NCBI GenBank assembly: GCA_964229545.1
Contig: CAXRDP010000032.1
Coordinates: 1-24,258 of the forward strand
DNA: 24,258 nt
Source of the DNA: UBA724 sp964229545
Lineage (GTDB): Bacteria > Bacteroidota > Bacteroidia > Flavobacteriales > Flavobacteriaceae
Direction: 5' to 3'
Part shown: piece after piece, positions 14,414-22,475 of the stretch
How the letters are laid out: each line of letters starts with the position of its first letter
Numbering within the stretch: position 1 is the stretch's first letter
Made by a program: the position numbers and the translations under genes
The notes under the pieces: generated by a model
Seen by the model: only the letters and a program-made list of their open reading frames with translations
The model's database searches: none
What the model was told of the DNA's origin: nothing

Positions 14414-16102
14414 ATGCGTTGGAATCTGAAAGCCCACCCTGACTCCAAAATAACAGCTCATTTGACTGATGTGCTTGGGGTATCTCCTGTGGTGGCACAT
14501 TTGTTGGCACAACGAGGGATAGAAACGTTTGAAGCTGCCAAAGACTTTTTTCGACCCCATTGGGGTCAGTTGCACGATCCTTTTTTGATGAAAGACATGG
14601 ACCGCGCGGTGGATCGCTTAGAAAAGTCGCTTTCTGAAAATGAAAAGATCATGGTCTTTGGGGACTATGATGTGGACGGCACCACGGCGGTTACCCTTAT
14701 CACCCATTATTTGAGGTCGATCTCGGCAAATGCCTCGCCTTATATTCCGGATCGTTATAGGGAAGGCTATGGTCTTTCCAAAGAAGGGATTGACTTGGCC
14801 ATCAAAGAAGAAATGACGCTGCTTATCTGTTTGGACTGCGGCATTAAGGCGGTCGACTTGGTGGACTATGCCCAAGAAAACGGCATAGATGTTATCATCT
14901 GTGACCACCATACTCCTGGACCAATTTTACCAAAAGCACATGCGGTTTTAGACCCCAAACGTTCCGATTGTGCCTATCCATTTGAGGGTCTTTGTGGCTG
15001 TGGGGTGGCGTTTAAACTGATACAAGCACATGCCCAAAAGCGTGGCCATGAGGTTGCCTATTTAAAGCCCTATTTGGACTTGGTTGCCACCGCTACTGCT
15101 GCAGATATTGTACCCCTTATTGAAGAAAACCGAGTATTGACCTACTTTGGTTTGGAAGTTCTTAACCAAGACCCTAGACCCGGGTTGCAAGTGTTGATGG
15201 GTGAGCGTGAAACACGGCAATTACAAGTCAGTGATATGGTGTTTCGCATGGCTCCACGGATCAATGCGGCAGGCCGAATGAAACACGCTACCCATGCGGT
15301 GGACTTGTTATTGTGCGCGGATGTGAGTGAGGCACAACTCCATGCCGAGGCCATAGAGTCGTTTAACACCCAACGCAAGGAATTGGATCGTGAGGTCACC
15401 CAACAAGCCCTAGACCAAATTGAGCATTTGCAAGACCAAGACAAGGCAGTCACGGTGGTCTACGACCCTAACTGGCACAAAGGGGTTATTGGCATCGTAG
15501 CTTCTCGCCTGACAGAAACCTATTATCGCCCTACGGTGGTTTTTTCCCAATCGGGGGGGCAGTTGGCGGGTTCGGTACGTTCTGTACGTGGCTACGATGT
15601 GTATGCAGCACTGGAAGCATGTAGTGCGCATATGCTTCAGTTTGGCGGGCACAAATATGCGGCAGGACTGACCATACTGCCTGAGCAATATCCGGCTTTC
15701 AAACATGCATTTGAACAGCAAGTTGCCACCACACTGCTGCCTGAACAAAAAATCCCCACCCTGGAAATTGATGTGGAGGTCAAGTTAGCTGACCTGACGC
15801 CCAAACTGTACCGGATTATAGAACAGATGGGCCCTTTCGGCCCGGGGAATATGCGGCCTGTATTTGTGGCTCATGATATTCATGATTCAGGTGCGGCACG
15901 CTGTGTGGGTGCAGACCAAAGCCACCTAAAAGCCGCTTTTGTTTCTTCCAACAACCAGCATATAGACGCTATAGGTTTTGGTATGGGCGGATCTTTAGAA
16001 GAGCTAAAGAATCAAAAAAATTGTTCCGTGGCTTTTGTGTTGGATGAAAACGAATGGAATGGTCAAAAAAGATTACAACTGCGGCTAAAAGGAATCCAGT
16101 AA
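14414..16102 (+). CDS. recJ: Single-stranded-DNA-specific exonuclease RecJ
   Basis: RecJ degrades single-stranded DNA 5' to 3' in recombination and mismatch repair. The 562-residue protein matches the family (about 560-580). DHH-domain metal motifs are VFGDYDVDGTTA (81-92), the CGIKA region (142-146) and DHH (164-166) in CDHHTPG. The DHHA1 domain has FGGHKYAAGL near residue 410. A C-terminal OB-like domain covers about 450-562. It begins 2 bases after rsmI and is surely cotranscribed with it. It ends 4 bases from the stop of the convergent endonuclease gene. Confidence 0.96.
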   Translation: MRWNLKAHPDSKITAHLTDVLGVSPVVAHLLAQRGIETFEAAKDFFRPHWGQLHDPFLMKDMDRAVDRLEKSLSENEKIMVFGDYDVDGTTAVTLITHYLRSISANASPYIPDRYREGYGLSKEGIDLAIKEEMTLLICLDCGIKAVDLVDYAQENGIDVIICDHHTPGPILPKAHAVLDPKRSDCAYPFEGLCGCGVAFKLIQAHAQKRGHEVAYLKPYLDLVATATAADIVPLIEENRVLTYFGLEVLNQDPRPGLQVLMGERETRQLQVSDMVFRMAPRINAAGRMKHATHAVDLLLCADVSEAQLHAEAIESFNTQRKELDREVTQQALDQIEHLQDQDKAVTVVYDPNWHKGVIGIVASRLTETYYRPTVVFSQSGGQLAGSVRSVRGYDVYAALEACSAHMLQFGGHKYAAGLTILPEQYPAFKHAFEQQVATTLLPEQKIPTLEIDVEVKLADLTPKLYRIIEQMGPFGPGNMRPVFVAHDIHDSGAARCVGADQSHLKAAFVSSNNQHIDAIGFGMGGSLEELKNQKNCSVAFVLDENEWNGQKRLQLRLKGIQ

Positions 16103-16106
16103 GGAG

Positions 16107-17144
16107 TTATTCCCAAAAATTTTCTGCTGCATCACCACCCCAAATCATAGTTGCGAGATAGGGATTATCAATAAAAGGATTGCGATTGCCCTGTGCTGAA
16201 GCTATTACCTCATTTCGTTGTCTTTCAAAGTCAGAAACAGGGTCTTCGATATTCCATTTTAAAAACAATGCGACGCCGCCCATGGTGCTTAGGTCTTCTT
16301 GATAACGAATGTGTAGGTAAAACATCATCCGGGCCACATCGCCACGCCATTCATCTCCAGGATACCATTTGCTACTGCTGACCCCAAAGTTTCCACTCCC
16401 ATCAGTAAAGGCATAGTTGCTTTTGCTCGTGTTTATACCCGCGTCACAAGTCCGCAAATGATGTAAGTCAGTGATGGCGCCGTCGCTTTGGAGTTTTGAT
16501 TGTGGGTAGACATGCTCGGTGTTAAAGGTTTGGGGTGTATAGGGGTTGTTGCCTGAGGTGTACTCTTCCCAGTACCTAAGTTCTCCAGAATACATCAAGA
16601 CCACATTGGTAGGATCGGTGAGGTCTGCATCTGCATTGTAGAGATAATTGTGCCTTTGGCCATAGCTCAAAATAGTGGTGTGCTGTGATTTGGTGAGTGT
16701 GGAGAGAATTTCTTCATTAATATCTCCATTATTACATAGTTGTATGGAGCTGTAGTAATTCTCTAATTCTTGGGGGATGGTGATCGATAGTACAGGCAGT
16801 ACCTCTACTTCAACTTGCGCAGCGGAGCAAAAATTATCATTTGTGCACAAACTGTAGGAGAACACATCTGTACCCACAAAATCGGTGGGTGGTGTATAGC
16901 GAACCAAGCCATTTGTCAGGCTTAATTGACCGCCTTGTTGACTGCTTTCTGATAGTTCTAGGCTTGCTTGATCGGCGTATTTGTCATTGTCTGTAAGCCC
17001 ATCAAATGTTCGAGTATAGTTGGTCATCGTTACGACTTGGTCATCGACTGCTTCGGGAGTCACTGGCATGGGGATAGGCTCTGCATCACTTGATGCACAA
17101 GCCCAAAGAAGAAAAGTCAGTAAACAAGACACAAATTTGGTCAT
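16107..17144 (-). CDS. Endonuclease I family lipoprotein with N-terminal Ig-like domain
   Basis: This 345-residue protein has a lipoprotein signal with lipobox LWAC (Cys16). An Ig/cadherin-like beta domain covers about 30-115 (with LTDNDKYAD and VRYTPPTDFVGTDVFSY). An endonuclease I (His-Me finger) domain follows, with NTEHVYPQS (208-216), DLHHLR (226-231), RGDVARMMFYL (267-277), FERQRNEVI (306-314) and GNRNPFIDNP (319-328). Family members are exported, unspecific nucleases. The location suggests breakdown of external DNA for nutrients or matrix turnover. I chose the ATG at 17144 because it starts the lipoprotein signal. The longer frame from the TTG at 17192 runs through a terminator hairpin. 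The ATG follows directly on the terminator's T-run, and no own promoter box is seen. Confidence 0.85.
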   Translation of the reverse strand: MTKFVSCLLTFLLWACASSDAEPIPMPVTPEAVDDQVVTMTNYTRTFDGLTDNDKYADQASLELSESSQQGGQLSLTNGLVRYTPPTDFVGTDVFSYSLCTNDNFCSAAQVEVEVLPVLSITIPQELENYYSSIQLCNNGDINEEILSTLTKSQHTTILSYGQRHNYLYNADADLTDPTNVVLMYSGELRYWEEYTSGNNPYTPQTFNTEHVYPQSKLQSDGAITDLHHLRTCDAGINTSKSNYAFTDGSGNFGVSSSKWYPGDEWRGDVARMMFYLHIRYQEDLSTMGGVALFLKWNIEDPVSDFERQRNEVIASAQGNRNPFIDNPYLATMIWGGDAAENFWE

Positions 17145-17171
17145 AAAAAAACCCCTGCAATTGCAGGGGTT
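17145..17171 (-). terminator. Perfect-palindrome intrinsic terminator touching the next start codon
   Basis: Bases 17150-17171 form a 22-base perfect palindrome with arms AACCCCTGC and GCAGGGGTT around an AATT centre. On the minus strand it is followed by seven T residues (17151-17145, the first shared with the stem). It lies 24 bases after the stop codon of the TonB receptor gene, where a terminator is expected. The T-run ends directly at the ATG (17144) of the endonuclease gene. Confidence 0.85.
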
Positions 17172-17195
17172 AATGTAGCATTTTTTATGCAACTT

Positions 17196-19535
17196 TTAGA
17201 ATCGGTATGTAAGACCGAGTGACCATGTTCTCAAGTAACCGGGATCAACTCTGTTAGAAGTATTAATACCTCTCCAAACATTATTGGTACCATCAACATA
17301 GTTGTTAGTAGTCATTTCTTCAATGTACAAGGTGTCAAATATATTGAAGACAGACAGTCTAGCTTGTAGATCATTTTGCTCAAGAGGAATATCTAATGTC
17401 AAAGACATATCAACCAAAGTATGAGATGGTAGCTTTACAGTTCCATTGTTGTTTGGACTGGCAAAAACATCATCTGAAAAATTAACTCTTGAAAACAAAT
17501 CGGCATAGTGATTGGCAGAAATGTCGAGTCTAGCAACATCATTGACGCGATACATCAACTCAAAACCACCTGTAGTTTGAGCCGCGTCACCCACCTTAAC
17601 TCCATCTAGGTAAGCAACATCACCTTGGCTAATGGTTTGTCCTGATTCATTAAACGTTGTGGACGTTACATTTGAAGCATATGTCCAGTCCCCTACTGAA
17701 AGATAACCCTTCAACATGATATCGGATGAAGGTCTATAGAAAAACTGAGCTTCTATACCACGGTGAACCTGAGAGATAGGATCTGATTGAGAATAGCTAA
17801 CAATTGTGTTATTACTATCATAATCTGTGCTGGAAATAATTCTGTTATCCCATTTTGTTGAATACAAGTCAATGATCGCCTTGAAATTATCTGTTTCGTA
17901 GCTATAGCCCAATTCAAAACCAGTGATTTCTTGATTTTCTCCACCAGCAACGTTCAAGTTGTTTGAGTAGCGAATGTTATCATATAGATCATCATGAAAA
18001 GGCTGTCTGCTATAGAAACCAAAGTTTCCATAAAGCTTTGATTTAGAAGATAATTCATGAGCAGCACCAAATTTGATGTTAAACCCATCGTTGGTTACTT
18101 TCTCTGCTTTTCCTAAGCCAAACATAAAATCCTCTTTCAAGTGGGACTGTGATGAAACAGATCCTTGGAAATAGGCAGAGTATCCATCTCCATCGTATTC
18201 AAGCTGACCAAATAGTCCAGCATAGTTGATGTCTTCCTCATAATCGTAAGAAATGTGGTATTCATCTCTACTACCTTTAGGAAAATCGAAAACCGCATCC
18301 CATGGGTTGTATCCATAGGACTTTGTAGCACCTTTGTATGAGGATAGTCCAAGAAAATCAGTTGGTGTTCTAAAGTGAATCCCGTTATAATGACGAACAT
18401 CAAAACCAATGTTGTATGAAAGGTTGTCAGACAACTTGGAGCTAAAGTTTGATACCGCACCATACCAGTTGTGACCGTTAACAGAAGACTTTACAATACC
18501 CTCTGAAGTTCCAGCTTTGTTGGCGCTAATGATGGCATCGTAGTCAACCAATCCTTGGTCAGTGTAGTAAAATCTACCTTCATTGTATGCAAAACCACCT
18601 CTACCATGTGAGCCATAAAGAACGGTTGATAGAGAGCTGTTGTCATTGATGGTCCAATCCCAGCTTAAGTTATAAATGGGTTTGTGATAGAAGTTTCTCC
18701 CTCCGGGATAAATCTCATTGTTTCGAACACCACCCCAATCAGCATATTCGGTCCCTTCGTCAAGATATGTTTGAAGGTTTTCACCCCCACCAGAACCATG
18801 CCACTGAGGCGCACCAGTGATAAACATGTTGAACACATTATTTTTATTGGGCTTATATCCCACAGAAAAATAATAGGTTTGACCTTGTCCTTTTGAAAAT
18901 TGCATATATCCGTCTCCGCTCCAATGACCCAAAAGCATGGCAAAAGCCCAACCTTTGTCATTTAATCCGGTAGATAGGTACAAAGAGTTTTTGAAATAAT
19001 TGTTGTGCCCAATCATAGATTTGTAAAAACCACCAGCTTTGGTGTCTACAGTTTTGGTTACAATATTTACTGTACCACCAACAGATGAAATTGCCAGCTT
19101 TGAAGATCCAAGACCTCGCTGAATTTCCACTTCTTGAGCAATGTCAATCATACCACTCCAGTTGGACCAGTACATTTTACCATCTTCAACCCCATTTATG
19201 GGCTGCCCATTGATCAGAAATGCGGTATTGGTTTGGTCAAACCCTCTCAAATACATAGAGCCGTCACCAAAACCTCCACCTCTGTTAATTTGAACAGAAG
19301 GCGTAGATCTCACGACCTCAATGAGGTCAAAAGAAGCTCCTTTTCGCTCAATTTCTTGCGCAGAAATATTGCTAACAGCAATAGGTGTTTGTCTGTCCTT
19401 GGCTAGGTCAATTACCCCAGCCATCACAACAACCTCCTCAAGGCTTGTCGTTAAAATAGAGTCTTTTGCTTGTTCTTGGGCAAAAAGACCCACGGCAAAC
19501 AAGCTTACACATGTGTAAACAATGAAGTTTTTCAT
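17196..19535 (-). CDS. TonB-dependent outer membrane receptor
   Basis: This 779-residue protein has a signal peptide (1-19, GLFA-QE). A plug domain covers about 33-160, including EEVVVMAG, PIAVSNISAQEIERKG, a TPSVQINRGGGFGDGSMYLRG core and IQRGLGSSKLAISSVGGTVNI. A 22-stranded-type barrel follows and ends SLGLTYRF. It lacks the carboxypeptidase-like N-terminal domain of SusC proteins, and no SusD partner is adjacent, so it is more like a siderophore, metal or vitamin receptor than a glycan receptor. The substrate is unknown. Hand-counted lines in this gene are about 33-37% GC against about 43-48% in neighbours, pointing to acquisition or to strong codon selection. A strong terminator follows, and its own weak promoter may lie at 19560-19567. 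Confidence 0.9.
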   Translation of the reverse strand: MKNFIVYTCVSLFAVGLFAQEQAKDSILTTSLEEVVVMAGVIDLAKDRQTPIAVSNISAQEIERKGASFDLIEVVRSTPSVQINRGGGFGDGSMYLRGFDQTNTAFLINGQPINGVEDGKMYWSNWSGMIDIAQEVEIQRGLGSSKLAISSVGGTVNIVTKTVDTKAGGFYKSMIGHNNYFKNSLYLSTGLNDKGWAFAMLLGHWSGDGYMQFSKGQGQTYYFSVGYKPNKNNVFNMFITGAPQWHGSGGGENLQTYLDEGTEYADWGGVRNNEIYPGGRNFYHKPIYNLSWDWTINDNSSLSTVLYGSHGRGGFAYNEGRFYYTDQGLVDYDAIISANKAGTSEGIVKSSVNGHNWYGAVSNFSSKLSDNLSYNIGFDVRHYNGIHFRTPTDFLGLSSYKGATKSYGYNPWDAVFDFPKGSRDEYHISYDYEEDINYAGLFGQLEYDGDGYSAYFQGSVSSQSHLKEDFMFGLGKAEKVTNDGFNIKFGAAHELSSKSKLYGNFGFYSRQPFHDDLYDNIRYSNNLNVAGGENQEITGFELGYSYETDNFKAIIDLYSTKWDNRIISSTDYDSNNTIVSYSQSDPISQVHRGIEAQFFYRPSSDIMLKGYLSVGDWTYASNVTSTTFNESGQTISQGDVAYLDGVKVGDAAQTTGGFELMYRVNDVARLDISANHYADLFSRVNFSDDVFASPNNNGTVKLPSHTLVDMSLTLDIPLEQNDLQARLSVFNIFDTLYIEEMTTNNYVDGTNNVWRGINTSNRVDPGYLRTWSLGLTYRF

Positions 19536-19559
19536 ATTATAGTTAGTTAATAATTGTTG

Positions 19560-19567
19560 CTAAATTA
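19560..19567 (-). promoter_or_regulatory. Weak candidate -7 box (TAATTTAG) for the TonB receptor gene
   Basis: On the minus strand, TAATTTAG matches 5 of 6 fixed positions of TAnnTTTG, 25 bases before the ATG at 19535. A TTTG lies 25 bases upstream of it, slightly beyond usual spacing. The 86-base gap between pgi and this gene is very AT-rich, so chance matches are likely. Confidence 0.25.
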
Positions 19568-19621
19568 ATGAATTTGAATGAGTGTTTGTAAACAAATTAT
19601 AAACAGGACTCTAAAAAAACA

Positions 19622-21235
19622 TTAATTTCTGAAATGTTTTAAAAGAGCAGAAGTGGAACTGTCGTGTTTTCCCTCACCACTACTTTGCATTTCATTTAGG
19701 ATGGTATTGGCCAGTTGTTTTCCCAGCTCCACGCCCCATTGGTCGTAGCTGTATATGTTCCAAATGATTCCCTCCACAAAAATTTTGTGTTCGTACATGG
19801 CTATAAGTTTACCCAAACTCTCAGGTGTGAGCTTGTCTATCAATAGGGTGGTGGTGGGTTTGTTTCCTTTAAATACTTTAAACGGCACTAAAGCCTCTTC
19901 TACACCCTCTTCCCGCACAGTGGCCTCGGACTTTCCTTGCATCAAAGCTTCGGTTTGGGCAAAGAAATTGGCCATCAATTTTTGGTGGTGCTCTTCTTCG
20001 TCAAACAAGGATTTTTTAAAACCGATAAAATGAGCAGGGATGGTTTTGGTACCTTGGTGTATAAGTTGGAAAAAGGCGTGTTGGGCATTGGTTCCGGGTT
20101 CACCCCATATAAGGTTTCCGGTTTGATATGTCACAGGCTGACAATTTCTATCAATGCTTTTGCCATTGCTCTCCATTATGCCTTGTTGCAAATAAGCTGG
20201 TAGGCGGTGGAGATATTGGGTATAGGGAATAATGGCCTCACTTTCTGCCCCAAAGAAGTTGTTGTACCAAACGGTAATCAGCGCCAAGACCACAGGAATG
20301 TTTTCTTTGATGGGTTTCTGTGCAAAATGATCGTCCATCTTTCGCGCCCCCTCCAGCAGGGATCTAAAATGTTTGGGTCCTATACCCAAAGCTATGGTAA
20401 GGCCCACGGCACTCCAAAGCGAAAAACGCCCACCTACCCAATCGTTCATTGGGAAAACATTGTCAGGGTCGATACCAAAAGCATCAATCATGGGCAAGTT
20501 GGTTGATACAGCCACAAAATGAGCAGCGACCGCATCCGTACCCAGGTTATCTGTCAGCCATTTTTTAGCTGTGGTGGCATTAGCCAGCGTTTCTTGGGTG
20601 GTAAAAGATTTGGACACCACCACAAACAAGGTGGTTTCGGGATCTACCTTTTTGAGTATTTCTTGCACATGATCGCCGTCTACATTTGATATAAAATGCA
20701 AACCGAGATGGTTTCTGTAATGCTCCAAAGCTTCGGTAACCATTACAGGCCCAAGGTCAGAACCACCGATCCCGATATTTACCACATCGGTCAATTTTTT
20801 TCCCGTGGCACCAAGTTTTTTTCCATCAATTACAGATGCACAGAAACGTTCTATTTTGTTTAACACATTGTGGACTTCGGGCACCACATTCTCATTGTCA
20901 AACAATATTTGCTTTGATTTGTCTGCCCTTAAGGCCGTATGCAAGACCGCTCGATTTTCAGTGACATTGATGCGTTCTCCACCAAAATACTGTTCAATGG
21001 CTGTAGACAATTGACATTCTTGCGCGAGTTGGTCAAGAAGTTCAAGGGTATGTGCATTGAGGTGGTTTTTAGAAAAATCCACATAGAAGTCTTCCCATTC
21101 GATTTTGAATTGGGCGCCTCTTTGGCTGTCTTTTTCAAACAAGCTTTGCAGCTTGGTGTCTTGAATTTCTCTATGGTGTGCTTCCAGCTTCTTCCAAGCC
21201 TGTGTCTGTGTTGGGTTGATTTTCGGTAATGGCAT
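19622..21235 (-). CDS. pgi: Glucose-6-phosphate isomerase
   Basis: Pgi interconverts glucose 6-phosphate and fructose 6-phosphate in glycolysis and gluconeogenesis. The 537-residue protein matches the long bacterial type. Motifs are INPTQTQAW at the N-terminus (as in E. coli Pgi), VVNIGIGGSDLGP, VVSKSFTTQET, the signature-like VGGRFSLWSAVG, GIMESNGKS and EPGTNAQHAFFQLIHQG. The ATG at 21235 (MPLPKINPTQ) fits the family. An alternative start at 21259 would add only basic residues. The first 65 bases overlap the 3' end of the upstream M23 peptidase gene in a different frame, so the two are cotranscribed. No box-like promoter was found inside the upstream gene. Confidence 0.96.
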   Translation of the reverse strand: MPLPKINPTQTQAWKKLEAHHREIQDTKLQSLFEKDSQRGAQFKIEWEDFYVDFSKNHLNAHTLELLDQLAQECQLSTAIEQYFGGERINVTENRAVLHTALRADKSKQILFDNENVVPEVHNVLNKIERFCASVIDGKKLGATGKKLTDVVNIGIGGSDLGPVMVTEALEHYRNHLGLHFISNVDGDHVQEILKKVDPETTLFVVVSKSFTTQETLANATTAKKWLTDNLGTDAVAAHFVAVSTNLPMIDAFGIDPDNVFPMNDWVGGRFSLWSAVGLTIALGIGPKHFRSLLEGARKMDDHFAQKPIKENIPVVLALITVWYNNFFGAESEAIIPYTQYLHRLPAYLQQGIMESNGKSIDRNCQPVTYQTGNLIWGEPGTNAQHAFFQLIHQGTKTIPAHFIGFKKSLFDEEEHHQKLMANFFAQTEALMQGKSEATVREEGVEEALVPFKVFKGNKPTTTLLIDKLTPESLGKLIAMYEHKIFVEGIIWNIYSYDQWGVELGKQLANTILNEMQSSGEGKHDSSTSALLKHFRN

Positions 21236-22475
21236 GCGTTTCCTTTTCTTGTTCTTCAAAATATATACAATCCAATTTGTCCTTCCATGGACTCATTTGG
21301 GCCATATACATGGTTTTAAGTTCGGTCGAAATGGGTTTGGCTTCGGGGAGTTTTGTTTTAAACGGATCTACCTGTTTTCCGTTTTTCCAAAACCGATAAC
21401 ACACATGAGGACCCGAGGTGTAACCTGTCATACCCACGGTGCCGATAAAATCCCCTTGTTGGACATATTGCCCCACTTTGACACCTCTTTTTTTCATATG
21501 CAAATATTGGGTAGAATAGGTACCGTTGTGTCTGATGGTGACATAGTTGCCATTGGCTCTTGTGTAGCTAGATTTGGTTACCGTTCCTGCAGCGGTTGCT
21601 CGGATGGGCGTGCCCACAGGTGCCGCAAAGTCGGTTCCATAGTGGGGCCGTACTTTTCCATAATAAGCGATTTTGCGACGGAGATTATATCGGGACGAAA
21701 TTCTTGAAAATTGAACAGGCGCTTGTAGAAAAGCGCGCCTGAGGTTTTTACCATTTTGGTCGAAATATTCTTTGATGCCCCGTAGTGAGTCTGATTCAAA
21801 TTCGATCGCATATAGCGGTTTGCCTCTGTGTTCAAAATAGGCTGCGTGTATGCGGTTATGGCCTACAAAAATGGAATCACTCACATATTTTTCAGTAAAT
21901 ACAATTTTAAAACGATCTCCTTTTTCTAGTCGAAAAAAATCGATGGTCCAAGCATAGATGTCAGACAAGTCATAGGCTACTAATGGGCTGATGCCCTGGT
22001 CATCCAAAGTTTCTGAAAGAGAACTCATAATAACACCTGAAGCCTCACGCTCTACCAAACGCACTTCTTTTTGTCTCTGCTCGGCCCACAGAGAGTCCTG
22101 CAAATTGACCACCACATAATCGACGGCATTGGGCTGATAGACAAATACCTCAGGTGTTTGAAGAGAATCTTTTCGACACAACACAGTGTAGGGTTTGCCG
22201 ATTTGAATCTTTCTAAAATTATAGGCTGTTTTGGCTACTTGGTTGATGTTGTATATCTGCGGATAATACAGACCTTGTTTTTCTAATATAGCACCAAAGC
22301 TATCTCCTCTTCTCACCGTGTCGCGAACTACTTGATAATTGTTGAGCTTGTATCCGAATTCTATGATTTCTTCAGGCGGCTTGGGGAGTTCTTCAGGCGG
22401 CTCAGGTTTTTTGTTTGAGCAACTCCACAAAAAAAGCCCTAATACAATGCCCAAAACGTGTATTCGATCAATCAT
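21171..22475 (-). CDS. M23 family metallopeptidase lipoprotein (HxC variant)
   Basis: This 434-residue protein is a predicted peptidoglycan endopeptidase. It has a lipobox LWSC (Cys19), then a Pro/Glu linker (23-37) coded by a short direct repeat. A LysM-like/opacity-type segment lies at about 45-100 (NYQVVRDTVRRGDSFGAIL). The LytM domain covers about 265-375. The first metal motif is intact (His278 and Asp282 in RPHYGTDFAAP), and His326 in YLHM fits a catalytic His. The final HxH motif reads HVC (His357, Cys359), so the third zinc ligand is Cys if the site is active. The gene starts with an ATG overlapping the DUF3108 stop by 8 bases and ends 65 bases inside pgi. The last about 22 residues are coded by bases that also code the start of Pgi. 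Confidence 0.88.
   Translation of the reverse strand: MIDRIHVLGIVLGLFLWSCSNKKPEPPEELPKPPEEIIEFGYKLNNYQVVRDTVRRGDSFGAILEKQGLYYPQIYNINQVAKTAYNFRKIQIGKPYTVLCRKDSLQTPEVFVYQPNAVDYVVVNLQDSLWAEQRQKEVRLVEREASGVIMSSLSETLDDQGISPLVAYDLSDIYAWTIDFFRLEKGDRFKIVFTEKYVSDSIFVGHNRIHAAYFEHRGKPLYAIEFESDSLRGIKEYFDQNGKNLRRAFLQAPVQFSRISSRYNLRRKIAYYGKVRPHYGTDFAAPVGTPIRATAAGTVTKSSYTRANGNYVTIRHNGTYSTQYLHMKKRGVKVGQYVQQGDFIGTVGMTGYTSGPHVCYRFWKNGKQVDPFKTKLPEAKPISTELKTMYMAQMSPWKDKLDCIYFEEQEKETHAITENQPNTDTGLEEAGSTP
22368..22402. repeat. Two copies of a 14-base direct repeat in the M23 gene
   Basis: TTCTTCAGGCGGCT occurs at 22368-22381 and again at 22389-22402, a 21-base period. On the minus strand it codes a repeated Pro-Pro-Glu-Glu unit in the linker right after the lipidated Cys. 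This linker could vary in length between strains by slippage or recombination. Confidence 0.7.

Noticed and set aside
17145..17192. Longer endonuclease start (TTG at 17192)
   Set aside because: It would translate through the terminator palindrome and place 16 extra residues before a complete lipoprotein signal.
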